From: Bdellovibrionota bacterium
Lineage (GTDB): Bacteria > Bdellovibrionota > Bdellovibrionia > Bdellovibrionales > JAMPXM01
Length of the DNA stretch: 57,925 bases
Reading direction: 5' to 3'
Assembly: GCA_963170185.1 (NCBI GenBank)
Contig: CAUJGS010000048.1
Span: 1-57,925 of the forward strand
Part shown: piece by piece, positions 25,166 through 34,058 of the stretch
Numbering within the stretch: the stretch's first letter is position 1
Layout: each line of letters opens with the position of its first letter
Made by a program: the position numbers and the translations under genes
Notes under the pieces: generated by a model
What the model was told of the DNA's origin: nothing
Databases searched by the model: none
What the model saw: the letters and a program-made list of their open reading frames with translations, nothing else

Positions 25166-25215
25166 CTATAGGGCGCGACTGTAGTCGAGTCCAGCTTGCG
25201 CCGATAAGTCAGTTG

Positions 25216-25905
25216 ATGGCGTATGATATCCCGACTTGGTCGATAGAAGTGGCGCAAGCCCTCATGGCAAAAGTAAAAACGAAAGACCCCGACACGTTTG
25301 ATCATTGTGTTCGAGTTTCTCGTCTCTCCAAGCTCTTGGCTCAAGCCGCAGGCCTTAACGAGTTCGATGTTCGCATCGTCGAATACGCTGGCTTGTTTCA
25401 CGACATCGGGAAAGTCGGCGTGCCCGATGAGATCTTGCTGAAACCAGCGAAGCTCACCACGGAAGAATACGAAGTCATGAAGTCGCATCCGGAGCTTTCG
25501 GTCGAGCTACTGAGGCCACTTTCGCATTTGGAGTTTTACGCGAAAACGCTACCCGGTGTGCAGTACCACCATGAGCGTTTTGATGGTCGTGGGTATCCGG
25601 CCGGCATAAAAGGGGAGGCGATCCCGCTTGCAAGTCGGATCATCCTGGTTGTGGACACGTACGATGCCATGACGTGGAGTCGCCCGTATCGCAAAGGTCT
25701 TTCGCCAGAAGTGGCTTACAAAGAATTGGTGGACTTTGCCGGGCGGCAGTTTGATCCGAAGCTGGTTGAGATTTTCAATCAAGCGCACCCCAAGTGGCGA
25801 GTGCGAGATGAAAAGCTGTTTCAAGAAATCAACAATGGGATCTTGTCCGGTTTGAGTCCAAGTCCCATTGTGCATTCAAAAGACCATTCGACAGACGTCG
25901 CTTAA
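25216..25905 (+). CDS. HD-GYP domain phosphodiesterase
   Basis: 229 residues from ATG 25216; an open frame reaches back to 25144 within the phasin terminator and is unlikely to be translated. The protein is almost only the HD-GYP domain: H30, H62-D63 (FHDIGKVGVPD), and the GYP loop HHERFDGRGYP (118-128), followed by the helix VVDTYDAMTWSRPYRKGL, where T and the RPYR motif are conserved. HD-GYP enzymes hydrolyse cyclic di-GMP or related dinucleotides. No receiver, GAF or membrane domain is attached, so it is probably a cytosolic enzyme controlled by partners. The stop codon lies in the first copy of a 14-bp tandem repeat. Confidence 0.88.
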   Translation: MAYDIPTWSIEVAQALMAKVKTKDPDTFDHCVRVSRLSKLLAQAAGLNEFDVRIVEYAGLFHDIGKVGVPDEILLKPAKLTTEEYEVMKSHPELSVELLRPLSHLEFYAKTLPGVQYHHERFDGRGYPAGIKGEAIPLASRIILVVDTYDAMTWSRPYRKGLSPEVAYKELVDFAGRQFDPKLVEIFNQAHPKWRVRDEKLFQEINNGILSGLSPSPIVHSKDHSTDVA

Positions 25906-25941
25906 AAAGCGCCGCTTAGAAAGCGCCGCTTAGAAAGCGCT
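25900..25941. repeat. Three copies of a 14-bp tandem repeat
   Basis: gcttaaaaagcgcc, gcttagaaagcgcc and gcttagaaagcgct lie head to tail. The first copy carries the HD-GYP stop codon. The units contain aaagcgc and the last ends in gcgcttt, so the array can form a hairpin and may serve as a bidirectional transcript end for the convergent hydrolase gene at 25955. Confidence 0.85.
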
Positions 25942-25954
25942 TTAGTCGGCCTCA

Positions 25955-27037
25955 TTATTCCACGATGTATTCATCGCCAGACTGCAGCGATTCGTCGCCG
26001 CTCGTGATAGCGAAGATCCAATCGGCTGTGCGAGTCGGGGCTTCGTCAGGAAGCGCATGCACGACGCCTTTGAACTCAGCGAGGCTGCGGCGCTGGGCCT
26101 TTGGAATCATCGACCAAGCCTTTAGCTGGTCGCGCTTCAGGTTGGCCTCCTCTTTTTCCGAAACCACGAGGTGGACGTTTTTAAGGTTTGCCACTTCTTT
26201 TCTTAGGTCGTAGTCGCGAGTGGCGCGAACCAGGTGAAACACGGACTTCTTAAAGAGGCTTGCATCCAGATCTTGCGGTGTGCTTGCAACACGTGTGTTG
26301 AGATAAGACTCGTAGAAGTAATTGTAGAACGTGTCGTACCAATAGTCCGTCGACGTGCAAAGCCATGGGTTGAACCAACCGTATGCCAGACAAGGCGCAT
26401 TTTCCCAGAAACGAACCGTGTCGAGGTAGTTGCGCAGCATCTTTCCGCTAGGCTCGTAGTTGTCCAAAGGGATCACGAGGGGAGAGAGCAACACGAGGTC
26501 TTTCACGCGCTTGGGATAGAGTTTGGCGAAGGTCGTCGCCACGGTGCCCCCGTACGACAGGCCGACAACCGTGACCGCGCCTTGGACGCGGTGATGTTTC
26601 AAGACGCGCTCGACGTCGTCCGCCATTGTCTCAAGCGAGAGACCGTCTTTGAGAAAGCTTGGGTTTACATCCTTTTCGAGAAGGCGAAGGCTTTCCGGCT
26701 GAGCGGTGAAGCTCATGCGAATGACGTGCGCGCCGTTTTCGACCAATGCATCTGCCGTCGGATTCCAGCGATTGATGTCATAGATCAGGCCATTCAACAA
26801 AACGACTGTTTCGGCGGATCGACGAATGCGACCTGTTTCGGTGCGAGCCTTGCCGATCTCTGTATGAATGGCGCGCTCGATGCGGCCTTCGCCGTCTTGA
26901 ACGTACACGGCGCTTGTTTGAAAGTGCGATGACTGGGCTTCGGCCGCCATGCCGAACAGGAATGAAAGTGCCGCGAGAGTGCAAGCCGTGAGCGCGCGTA
27001 TCCCAAACGTACGAGTTTTTCCAGAATGGATTTTCAT
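25955..27037 (-). CDS. Exported alpha/beta hydrolase
   Basis: 360 residues from ATG 27037, with GGGAGA upstream; the frame is open to 27085. A signal peptide (HSGKTRTFGIRALTACTLAALSF..AEA) directs it to the periplasm or outside. The nucleophile elbow is GLSYGG with Ser161, preceded by VVLLNGLIYDINRW where the oxyanion hole sits, and a C-terminal VHALPDEAP supplies the likely His. These are alpha/beta hydrolase features; substrate is unknown. The large insertion between the elbow and the C-terminus (about 110 residues, many Tyr and Trp) could be a lid. An extracellular PHA depolymerase is one idea given phaC nearby, but the lipase-like elbow is not diagnostic. Confidence 0.75.
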   Translation of the reverse strand: MKIHSGKTRTFGIRALTACTLAALSFLFGMAAEAQSSHFQTSAVYVQDGEGRIERAIHTEIGKARTETGRIRRSAETVVLLNGLIYDINRWNPTADALVENGAHVIRMSFTAQPESLRLLEKDVNPSFLKDGLSLETMADDVERVLKHHRVQGAVTVVGLSYGGTVATTFAKLYPKRVKDLVLLSPLVIPLDNYEPSGKMLRNYLDTVRFWENAPCLAYGWFNPWLCTSTDYWYDTFYNYFYESYLNTRVASTPQDLDASLFKKSVFHLVRATRDYDLRKEVANLKNVHLVVSEKEEANLKRDQLKAWSMIPKAQRRSLAEFKGVVHALPDEAPTRTADWIFAITSGDESLQSGDEYIVE

Positions 27038-27147
27038 CTCGAGTCTCCCAAAAGGTTTTTCGTCTTCGGGCTCGAGTTCAAACACAATCGTCGGCGATGG
27101 CGCAAACGAAACGTAGTAATTTACTCTATTTAGAGTACGAACTCTAT

Positions 27148-28638
27148 TTAGCTTCTGTGGCGCTGCTGTTTTGCGAGCAGCTGACGGGTTTCGGACTCCT
27201 GGAGCGGGTGTTTAATCTCCCGCAAATCCGCCACGTAGTCAGGTTTTCGCATTCCAACCAAGACGGTGTGGATTTGTGGAAGCCCTGCGTATGCGGCAAT
27301 CACTCGAGCCGACAAAGATCGCTCGGCGGCCGCGGCCAGTTTTGGTTCAATGGAATCCAAGTTTTCGACAAGAAGCTTCGCTCTTGAATTGGCCAAGGAC
27401 TCGAGATCGGCCGTCACAAGATCAAGAAACTTCGCGATCGCTGCTTCGTACTGCATGCGCCACGCTTGCGCCTCTTGCGGAAGACGAGCCAGAGCCTGAC
27501 GAATCGAAGGATAAATTCGCGTCAATGCAAAATCTCGCCAGCTTAAAACATCGCTGAGTTCGGCAAGGGGCTCGCGAAGTTCGTGCGCCCAGCGAAGACC
27601 CTGCGGGGCTTCTTTGGGTTTGTAGGGATGGTCTCTTTCAAGTTCTATGGCGCGCCCGAGGGCCGCGTGCAGCTCGCCTTTGATGAAAACCGGATCATGA
27701 TCGCGAAACGAGCCCAGCCGTACGACGCGGCCTTCGCGAAGGCTGTTGAGTGGGCGATTGGTCAGCACTCCGAGATCAAGCTTCTTTGCGACGTCCAAAA
27801 GGATTTCACCCTCTTGCTGAGGAAACAGTGCGGGGTTGGTTTCAAAAATATTGAATGGAAACTGCACGACGGCAAAATGATGATTGTCGCCACCGGCTTG
27901 CTTCGCGAGCTCGTAGAGTTTTTTAAGCGGTACGTGCGTTGACTGATTTTCTGGCTCGGGAAAACCATTGCTGGAAACCCCATAGTACTTAATGCGACCG
28001 CGCTCGACTTCGCCTTCCAGGTGTTTAAAGGCCGCCGCCATGCGATTTAAAAAAAGCTTACGCTCTTCGATATTGCGACGTGAGGCTTTAAAGAAAACTT
28101 CGGGATTGTGAATCAAAAGCACATCGATCGTATCCAGCTTCAGGCGTTCCAAAGACTGCGTGATCGAATAGGTGAGAAAGTCTGGAGAGATGGAATGCCA
28201 GACGTCGTTTGGAAGTTCGACAACGTCATTCCAGAGTTCACCACGCTCGCGCATTTTTTTGGCTTCAACCTGAATGGCTCCTTGAATGAAACCAGCCTTG
28301 GTCACGACCACGATCTCATCGCGTCGAACGACACCTTCGTTGATGAGATCCAGCAAAGTCTGGCCGATCATGCGCTCGCTTGAGCCATCGGTGTAGTTGA
28401 AACTTGTATCGATGAGATTTAAGCCCGACTTGATGGCCTCGCGCAAAGCTTCACGGTGATCGGGATCGTGTTCGTGGACGCGGTAACCGCCAAAACCCAC
28501 GCGCGAAACCGTAAGGCCTGTGCGTCCCAGTTTGGCAGGTGCCAATTGGAAGCGAGGAGCAGAGCTCGTTTTAAGCTTCTCGAAAAAGCGTTTTGTTCCA
28601 GCGACCGTGGCAGACGAGAGGGGCAAGTTCGACATCAC
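27148..28638 (-). CDS. Aldo/keto reductase with extended C-terminus
   Basis: 496 residues. Residues 30-370 are an aldo/keto reductase TIM barrel: LGRTGLTVSRVGFGGYRV, catalytic tetrad D77, Y82 (LIDTSFNYTDGSSE), K114 (VVTKAG) and H177 (LLIHNPE). The NADPH end is represented by GVLTNRPLN. Typical members have about 330 residues, so roughly 130 C-terminal residues are extra: a helical stretch with IYPSIRQALARLPQEAQAW, then the family's usual AKLAAAAERSL..IHTVLVGMRKPDYV end. The insertion lies before the last barrel helices, so it is an internal lid rather than a tail. Oxidoreductase for an unknown aldehyde or sugar. The GTG/ATG pair at 28638/28635 gives equivalent starts. It is 38 bases downstream of acs. 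Confidence 0.85.
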   Translation of the reverse strand: MMSNLPLSSATVAGTKRFFEKLKTSSAPRFQLAPAKLGRTGLTVSRVGFGGYRVHEHDPDHREALREAIKSGLNLIDTSFNYTDGSSERMIGQTLLDLINEGVVRRDEIVVVTKAGFIQGAIQVEAKKMRERGELWNDVVELPNDVWHSISPDFLTYSITQSLERLKLDTIDVLLIHNPEVFFKASRRNIEERKLFLNRMAAAFKHLEGEVERGRIKYYGVSSNGFPEPENQSTHVPLKKLYELAKQAGGDNHHFAVVQFPFNIFETNPALFPQQEGEILLDVAKKLDLGVLTNRPLNSLREGRVVRLGSFRDHDPVFIKGELHAALGRAIELERDHPYKPKEAPQGLRWAHELREPLAELSDVLSWRDFALTRIYPSIRQALARLPQEAQAWRMQYEAAIAKFLDLVTADLESLANSRAKLLVENLDSIEPKLAAAAERSLSARVIAAYAGLPQIHTVLVGMRKPDYVADLREIKHPLQESETRQLLAKQQRHRS

Positions 28639-28676
28639 TTCTGATGTTCACCCGAGATGGGCCAAGAAGCAAACCT

Positions 28677-30665
28677 CTACAGATGTTCACGGCCTCGCAC
28701 GAGTTCCTGGACGACACCGGGATCGGCCAGCGTCGAGGTGTCTCCCAGGTTTTGCAGCAAAGCGCTGTCACGGCTTTGGTCTGGGTTTTTGTTTGAATGC
28801 GCCTCTTCGGCGGCCGCCTCCGCGATCTTGCGAAGAATTCGGCGCATGATTTTTCCCGACCGTGTTTTGGGAAGTCCAGGCGCCCATTGAATCGCGTCAG
28901 GCGTCGCAATAGGTGAGAGATGTTGTCGAACCGATGCGACGATTTCTTTTTTGAGTTCGGGCGAAGGTGAGACTCCGTCCTTTAAGGTGACGTAGCAGTA
29001 GATGCCCTGACCCTTGATATCGTGCGGAAAACCGACGACCGCGGCCTCAGCCACCTTGGTGTGTGCCACGATCGCACTTTCGATCTCGGCCGTTCCAAGT
29101 CGGTGACCCGCCACATTTAAGACGTCGTCCACGCGGCCAGTGATCCAATGATCGCCGTTTTCGTCTCGTTTGCAGCCGTCGCCTGTGAAGTAGGTCCCGG
29201 GGTATGTCGAAAAATAAGTTTCTTCAAAGCGCTTGTGATCACCAAAAACAGTGCGCATTTGGCCCGGCCACGAATCCAGCAAAACAAGATTGCCATCGGT
29301 GGCACCAAGTTTCTCGTCGCCTTTTTCGTCAACAAGACGCGTGTGAATACCTGGCAGCGGTTGAGTCGCTGATCCCGGCTTAAGCGGCGTAGCTCCGGCG
29401 ATAGGCGAAATAAGAACTCCGCCCGTTTCTGTTTGCCACCACGTATCGACGATCCCGCAACGGGCCTCGCCGACGACATTGTAGTACCAAAGCCAGGCTT
29501 CGGGGTTGATCGGTTCGCCGACGCTTCCCAAAAGCCTTAAACTCTTTCTCGAATACTTCTTTACCGGTGCATCGCCGTCTCGCATGAGGGCGCGAATTGC
29601 TGTAGGGGCCGTGTAAAGCACGGTGACGCCGAGTTTGTCGACGACTTGCCAAAAGCGCGAGGTGTCTGGGTAATTCGGTACACCTTCAAACATCACGGTG
29701 GTTGCGCCGTTGGCCAGCGGTCCATAGAGCAGGTACGAGTGGCCGGTGATCCAGCCGATATCCGCCGTGCACCAAAAGACATCGTTCTCGCGAAGATCAA
29801 ACACCAGTTCGTGAGTGAAAGCGGCCCAAGCCAAGTAGCCGCCGGTCGTGTGCAAAACGCCTTTGGGTTTATTCGTCGAGCCAGAGGTGTAGAGCAAAAA
29901 TAGCGGGTCTTCGGCATCCATCTCTTGCGGCGGACAGTCGCTCGCGACGTCCTTTGAAGCGTCGTGATACCAGAGATCGCGAGTCGAGCTCATGGCGGTG
30001 GCCGTGCCAGTGTGTTTTACGACGAGCACGGTCGGCTTTAGCTGCGGGTCGGATTTTGCGAGGCTCTCTAGCGCGAGATCGACATTCTTTTTCAAAGACA
30101 CGTGTTTCCCGCCGCGAAGCCCTTCATCGGCGGTGATGACGAAATGGCTTTTGCCGTCTTTCATGCGGTCGGCGATGGAATCAGGACTAAACCCTCCGAA
30201 GACGACCGAGTGCACGGCGCCGATTCGCGAGCAGGCAAGAAGCGCAAAAGCCGCTTCGGGAATCATCGGTAGATAAATCGTGACCGTGTCGCCTTTTTTG
30301 ACTCCGAGTTTTTTTAACGTGTTCGCAAAGCGCCCGGTTTCTTTGGCGAGTTCGCGGTAGGTAAAGCGGCGGTTGGGTGTGTCGGGAGAGTCGGCTTCCC
30401 AGATGAGCGCCGTTTTCTCGGCCCGTGGACCGGCGAGATGGCGATCCAGGCAGTTGAAAGAGACGTTCAGTTTTCCGCCTTCGTACCACTTGATGTCGAC
30501 GGGGCGATGATAGCTCACGCGTTTGACGTGATCCCATTTTTTGAACCACGAAAGGCGTTCGCCGACCTGCTCCCAGTATTTTTCTGGAGAGTTTTTAGCG
30601 AGATCGTGCAATTGCTCGAGAAGTTTTTGACGCTCGGGATTCAGGTGTTTTGCGAATTGTTGCAT
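28677..30665 (-). CDS. acs: Acetyl-CoA synthetase
   Basis: 662 residues with AAGGGT just before the ATG. Motifs of the adenylate-forming family follow in order: A3 phosphate-binding loop [37 protein letters not shown], the WWQTETGG substrate motif, FTGDG and GHR(LG)TAE, and [11 protein letters not shown] with the Lys that is acetylated in regulated Acs proteins. Length and motifs fit Acs rather than propionyl-CoA or acyl-CoA synthetases. It converts acetate plus ATP and CoA to acetyl-CoA, feeding the glyoxylate or PHA pathways; the PHA genes are 4 kb away. The aldo/keto reductase gene follows 38 bases downstream. Confidence 0.95.
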   Translation of the reverse strand: MQQFAKHLNPERQKLLEQLHDLAKNSPEKYWEQVGERLSWFKKWDHVKRVSYHRPVDIKWYEGGKLNVSFNCLDRHLAGPRAEKTALIWEADSPDTPNRRFTYRELAKETGRFANTLKKLGVKKGDTVTIYLPMIPEAAFALLACSRIGAVHSVVFGGFSPDSIADRMKDGKSHFVITADEGLRGGKHVSLKKNVDLALESLAKSDPQLKPTVLVVKHTGTATAMSSTRDLWYHDASKDVASDCPPQEMDAEDPLFLLYTSGSTNKPKGVLHTTGGYLAWAAFTHELVFDLRENDVFWCTADIGWITGHSYLLYGPLANGATTVMFEGVPNYPDTSRFWQVVDKLGVTVLYTAPTAIRALMRDGDAPVKKYSRKSLRLLGSVGEPINPEAWLWYYNVVGEARCGIVDTWWQTETGGVLISPIAGATPLKPGSATQPLPGIHTRLVDEKGDEKLGATDGNLVLLDSWPGQMRTVFGDHKRFEETYFSTYPGTYFTGDGCKRDENGDHWITGRVDDVLNVAGHRLGTAEIESAIVAHTKVAEAAVVGFPHDIKGQGIYCYVTLKDGVSPSPELKKEIVASVRQHLSPIATPDAIQWAPGLPKTRSGKIMRRILRKIAEAAAEEAHSNKNPDQSRDSALLQNLGDTSTLADPGVVQELVRGREHL

Positions 30666-30741
30666 ACCCTTAAGCCAAACTTAACTGTTTGACTCGGACA
30701 AGCTGAAAACCCACCGATCATCGCTCCGCACAAAACCGTAG

Positions 30742-30809
30742 GCCGTAGCGGTATGAAAGATTGCCGAGCAAACCTGCGAGGCGCAGCGCAGGCGAAGCCG
30801 TAGCGGTAT
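30742..30809. repeat. 13-bp direct repeat between acs and the secreted protein gene
   Basis: gccgtagcggtat occurs at 30742-30754 and 30797-30809. Between them lie ctgcgaggcgcagcgcag, a small inverted repeat, and ggcgaagccg, which also appears in the 7612-7725 repeats. It may be a REP-like intergenic element. Confidence 0.5.
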
Positions 30810-30811
30810 AT

Positions 30812-31342
30812 TTAGAGTTCGATGGAGACGATGGTGCCGCCGACCGCGATACCAAATCCTTCGACACCTACGACGGTGAGATTGAGCGCAAGCCCTGTGT
30901 CCTCGCTAAGAAGAGAAAGGTTGGCGCCAGCACCGCTGGTAAGCGAGCCACGAATATCGACAGTCAGATACTGCCCAAGAAGTCCGCGTGGACCGCCGGA
31001 TTGAACACCGATGTTCTTGGATTCGCCACGCACGACAACCGAAGGCGCAAAGGCGATCCGAGGAAAGAGAACCGGAGTTCCGACGTTCACTTTTACGTTC
31101 AAGCTTTCTTGATTTCCTTGAGCATCCCGGCAAAAGATTTCGCCGGTTCCTTTGAGTTTGGACTTTCCAATCAAGATTTGGATGTCCGTGCCTTTGACTT
31201 CAAAGCGCAGATCGCAAGAGGCCGGACCGCTGACGACCGCGAAGGCCGATGAGCTCGCAAATGTGCTCAATATGAACGTGATAAAAGATGCCGCCAAGAA
31301 TGCCATCCAAGATGCAAACGGAGTCATGCGATGTGTTTTCAT
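30812..31342 (-). CDS. Secreted protein of unknown function
   Basis: 176 residues. Signal peptide of about 35 residues (basic start, long hydrophobic region, SSSAFA cleavage) followed by a beta-rich domain with a pair of Cys (ASCDLRFEV and IFCRDAQGN) that may bridge. The rest is Gly/Val/Ser-rich strands (LTVVGVEGFGIAVGGTIVSIEL). Similar small single-domain proteins of this type are common in bacteria with large periplasmic repertoires, but no family is recognised. Downstream is acs with the 13-bp repeat in between. Confidence 0.6.
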   Translation of the reverse strand: MKTHRMTPFASWMAFLAASFITFILSTFASSSAFAVVSGPASCDLRFEVKGTDIQILIGKSKLKGTGEIFCRDAQGNQESLNVKVNVGTPVLFPRIAFAPSVVVRGESKNIGVQSGGPRGLLGQYLTVDIRGSLTSGAGANLSLLSEDTGLALNLTVVGVEGFGIAVGGTIVSIEL

Positions 31343-31497
31343 GGGCGTTGGAATTAGCGACTGCTCGAACCGGAAGCAAGTCGTACGCGACTGGCCAAGC
31401 GCACTCCTGTGGACGACTGAAACTTCCGCCTATGGCTGTAGTGAAATAGCCACGCTTAAGAGGGTGGTTGCTTGAATCGTCTCCATGATGCCTGGCG

Positions 31498-32769
31498 TTA
31501 TGCCACGGTCCATGCCGACTTTAACTTGAGTTTCAGGGTCGCCGCGAGGTTTTGAAGCGGAACTTCGCCTTGAGATCCGTCTTTGAGATCCTTCACGCTT
31601 ACGACCCCTTTTTGTAGCTCCTCGGAGCCCATGATGATCGCCAGTCGTGCCCCGATTTTGTCGGCGCGTTTCATACGTTTAGCAAGGTTACCGGAATATC
31701 CCGTTTCAACTCGAAGGCCTGCAGTACGAAGCTCCTCGGCCATGGTTAACGCCGCTGTTTCCGCCTCTGGCCCAAGTGGAACCAGGGCCACCATCGGGTT
31801 TTCTGCTTCTCGAGCTGGTAAAAGCTCGGCTAGTCGGTCGACGCCAAAAGCCCAACCGACACCGGGAGTTGCCGGGCCGCCGAGATCTTTTATAAGGCCG
31901 TCATAGCGACCTCCGGCAAGTACCGCGCTTTGGGCGCCAAGCGCCGTCGTCGTGAATTCAAAAACCGTGTGGCAGTAGTAATCAAGACCACGCACCAGGC
32001 GATCGTCGACAACGTACTTGATACCAAGCCGAGCCAGTCCTTGTTTCACTTCGCTGAAGAAGTTTTTGGCAGATTCTGTGAGGCAGCTTTCCAGTTTCGG
32101 TGCGTCCTCAACGATCTTCTGATCTTCCGGGCTTTTTGAGTCCAAAATGCGAAGTGGGTTTTTATCCAGACGCTCTTGAGACTCTTTGGAAAGCGAAGCG
32201 CGGAACTGCTCGAGATAGGTTGTCAGTTGTTTGCGGTACTCGGCGCGAGACTCTGTGTCGCCGAGGGTGTTGAGGTGAAGCGTGATGGTGCCCATAACAC
32301 CGAGGCTTTTGAGAATGCGCTGGGCGCAGGCCAAGACCTCGACATCGGCCTGAGGTTTTTCGACGCCAAGAAGCTCCACGCCAAATTGTCCGAACTGACG
32401 AAAGCGGCCGCGTTGGGGGCGTTCACGGCGAAACATCGGGCCTCGGTAGTAGAGTTTCAGCGGCACGTGCTGGCTTAAGCCCTCGTTGATGAAAGCGCGC
32501 GCGACGCCGGCTGTCCCTTCGGGGCGAAGCACGAGATCGTCGCCACCGGCGTCAGTGAAACGATACATCTCTTTGCTTACGATATCGCTGGTGTCACCCA
32601 AGCCACGTACAAACAGGCCGGTCGGTTCGAGAATCGGTGTCTGAATTTCACGAAAACCGTAGAGTTCGGCGGCATGGCTGGCTGTGGTTTCAATGAAACG
32701 AAACTTTTCCGCAAGTTCGGGGAGAAGATCGCGCGTGCCCTTTACGGTTTTTGGTACAGATTGTAGCAT
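31498..32769 (-). CDS. hisS: Histidyl-tRNA synthetase
   Basis: 423 residues, beginning TVKGTRDLLP as in HisRS. Class II motif 2 is FRRERPQRGRFRQFGQ, the histidine-binding segments are LVRGLDYYCHTVFEF and AGGRYDGLIKDLGGP, and motif 3 is VGWAFGVDRLAELL. A C-terminal anticodon-binding domain (about 330-420) with RVETGYSGNLAKRMKRADK completes the normal length. It attaches histidine to tRNA-His. It is divergent from pdxJ with 42 bases between starts. Confidence 0.97.
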   Translation of the reverse strand: MLQSVPKTVKGTRDLLPELAEKFRFIETTASHAAELYGFREIQTPILEPTGLFVRGLGDTSDIVSKEMYRFTDAGGDDLVLRPEGTAGVARAFINEGLSQHVPLKLYYRGPMFRRERPQRGRFRQFGQFGVELLGVEKPQADVEVLACAQRILKSLGVMGTITLHLNTLGDTESRAEYRKQLTTYLEQFRASLSKESQERLDKNPLRILDSKSPEDQKIVEDAPKLESCLTESAKNFFSEVKQGLARLGIKYVVDDRLVRGLDYYCHTVFEFTTTALGAQSAVLAGGRYDGLIKDLGGPATPGVGWAFGVDRLAELLPAREAENPMVALVPLGPEAETAALTMAEELRTAGLRVETGYSGNLAKRMKRADKIGARLAIIMGSEELQKGVVSVKDLKDGSQGEVPLQNLAATLKLKLKSAWTVA

Positions 32770-32811
32770 CCCGTGATACTACCCACTACCTAACCAAAAA
32801 GGAACTCCGAC

Positions 32812-33525
32812 GTGACCAAACTCTCGGTGAATATCAACAAGCTTGCGACGCTGCGCAACTCGCGCGGCAAGAACAATCCCGACGTGCAGGTTTGGGCGGA
32901 AGTGATCGAGTCCTACGGGGTTCATGGAATCACCGTGCATCCGAGACCCGATGAGCGGCATATCCGGTATCGCGATGTCGAACTTCTAAAACCTGTGGTG
33001 CGAGGGGAGTTCAATATCGAAGGATACCCTGACGAAAAGTGGATGGATCTTGTCACGGAAGTAAAGCCGCATCAGGCGACCTTGGTTCCTGATCCGCCGG
33101 GCGCGCTGACGTCCAACGCCGGATTCGATGTGACTGCGTCGCACGCTTTTTTAGAAAAAATGATCGGTCGCTTAAAACGAGAAACGCCAAATACCAGAAT
33201 TTCGGTTTTCATCGAGCCCGGTCGGTTTTCTAGCGCGGAAGCCTCGGCGCTTCGCTCTTTAGGGGCTGATCGTATCGAGATGTACACCGAAAAATATGCC
33301 GACGATCCGAAAACTGTGGGCGAATATCGCCAACTCGCCGATCTCGCGCTAGGAGCCGGGCTTGGCCTCAATGCGGGTCACGATCTCACCAGTGAAAATC
33401 TTCCGGCCTTGATTCGGGCGATCCCCGAAATCGACGAAGTCTCCATTGGTCACGCTCTCATCTGCGATGCGCTGAGCTTTGGGATGAAGGACACGGTTGC
33501 GCGATATCTGAACGCCCTTTCTTAA
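32812..33525 (+). CDS. pdxJ: Pyridoxine 5'-phosphate synthase
   Basis: 237 residues from GTG 32812 with AAGGA nine bases upstream. Family signatures are LSVNINKLATLRNSRG, GITVHPRPDERHI, SVFIEPG, LNAGHDL and SIGHALICDAL. PdxJ condenses 1-deoxyxylulose 5-phosphate with 3-amino-2-oxopropyl phosphate to pyridoxine 5'-phosphate in the DXP-dependent vitamin B6 route, so this organism likely makes B6 de novo. The full length and all the listed motifs are present. Confidence 0.95.
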   Translation: MTKLSVNINKLATLRNSRGKNNPDVQVWAEVIESYGVHGITVHPRPDERHIRYRDVELLKPVVRGEFNIEGYPDEKWMDLVTEVKPHQATLVPDPPGALTSNAGFDVTASHAFLEKMIGRLKRETPNTRISVFIEPGRFSSAEASALRSLGADRIEMYTEKYADDPKTVGEYRQLADLALGAGLGLNAGHDLTSENLPALIRAIPEIDEVSIGHALICDALSFGMKDTVARYLNALS

Positions 33526-33534
33526 GGGAACGGA

Positions 33535-33560
33535 TTTGGGGTTTTTCTTTGGGGTGTTTC
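33535..33560 (+). repeat. 13-bp tandem duplication downstream of pdxJ
   Basis: tttggggtttttc (33535-33547) and tttggggtgtttc (33548-33560) are adjacent and differ at one base. The 191-base spacer 33526-33716 has no other visible element, and I found no 19-bp Fur box ahead of feoA. Confidence 0.7.
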
Positions 33561-33716
33561 TTCGGGTTGATTTTTTGCGCTGATTTTCTTCAGACCAATT
33601 CTCAAATGGCTCTCAGTTAGTTGAACAAAGCATCGTGTTTGACGAAAAGAGGCCGATCCGAGTTGCCCTGAGGCCTAGCTTTGCGTGAAAACCATGCCTT
33701 AAGCGAAGTGCGGAAC

Positions 33717-34058
33717 ATGGCAAACTCGGAAGAATCGATCTCTCTTGAAAATTGGGTGCAAGCACCAGATGTGCGCAAAGCCTTGCGTGCCGATGGGCAC
33801 GTGGAATTTGTAGTCGTAGGGGTTGGTCTCTCGGGCGCAAAGTCAGAAAGTGCGATGGAGAGTGCGATAGAAGACGCGACGGGCGCCACACAAGGGCGCC
33901 TCCAAGATCTTGGATTTATTCCCGGAGCCGTGGGGCGGTTTATTTCGCAAGCGCCGTTTGGCGAACCGATTTACGCAGAAATTTCTGAGACCACCGTCGC
34001 ACTTCGACGAACCGAGGCGGCCTTGGTTCACGTGTCAAATGTGGCGGTCGCGAAATGA
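33717..34058 (+). CDS. feoA: FeoA-like protein of ferrous iron uptake
   Basis: 113 residues from ATG 33717; the frame extends to a TTG at 33681. The C-terminal 75 residues are a FeoA (SH3-like) domain: FVVVGVGLSGAKSES.. corresponds to the first strand, GRLQDLGFIPGAVGRFI, then APFGEPIYAEISETTVALRRTEAALVHV, which matches the FeoA pattern strongly. FeoA helps FeoB function in ferrous uptake. The N-terminal 35 residues (acidic, ISLENWVQAPDVRKAL) are an extension not seen in the 75-residue E. coli protein. The stop overlaps the feoB start by four bases (ATGA), as in an operon. Confidence 0.85.
   Translation: MANSEESISLENWVQAPDVRKALRADGHVEFVVVGVGLSGAKSESAMESAIEDATGATQGRLQDLGFIPGAVGRFISQAPFGEPIYAEISETTVALRRTEAALVHVSNVAVAK

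Noticed and set aside
26234-26932. 232-codon plus-strand frame opposite the alpha/beta hydrolase
   Set aside because: Shadow of the hydrolase gene, whose signal peptide and catalytic elbow are clear.
33526-33716. Fur box before feoA
   Set aside because: Iron uptake genes often have one, but no 19-bp GATAATGATAATCATTATC-like palindrome was found; only a tandem duplication is present.
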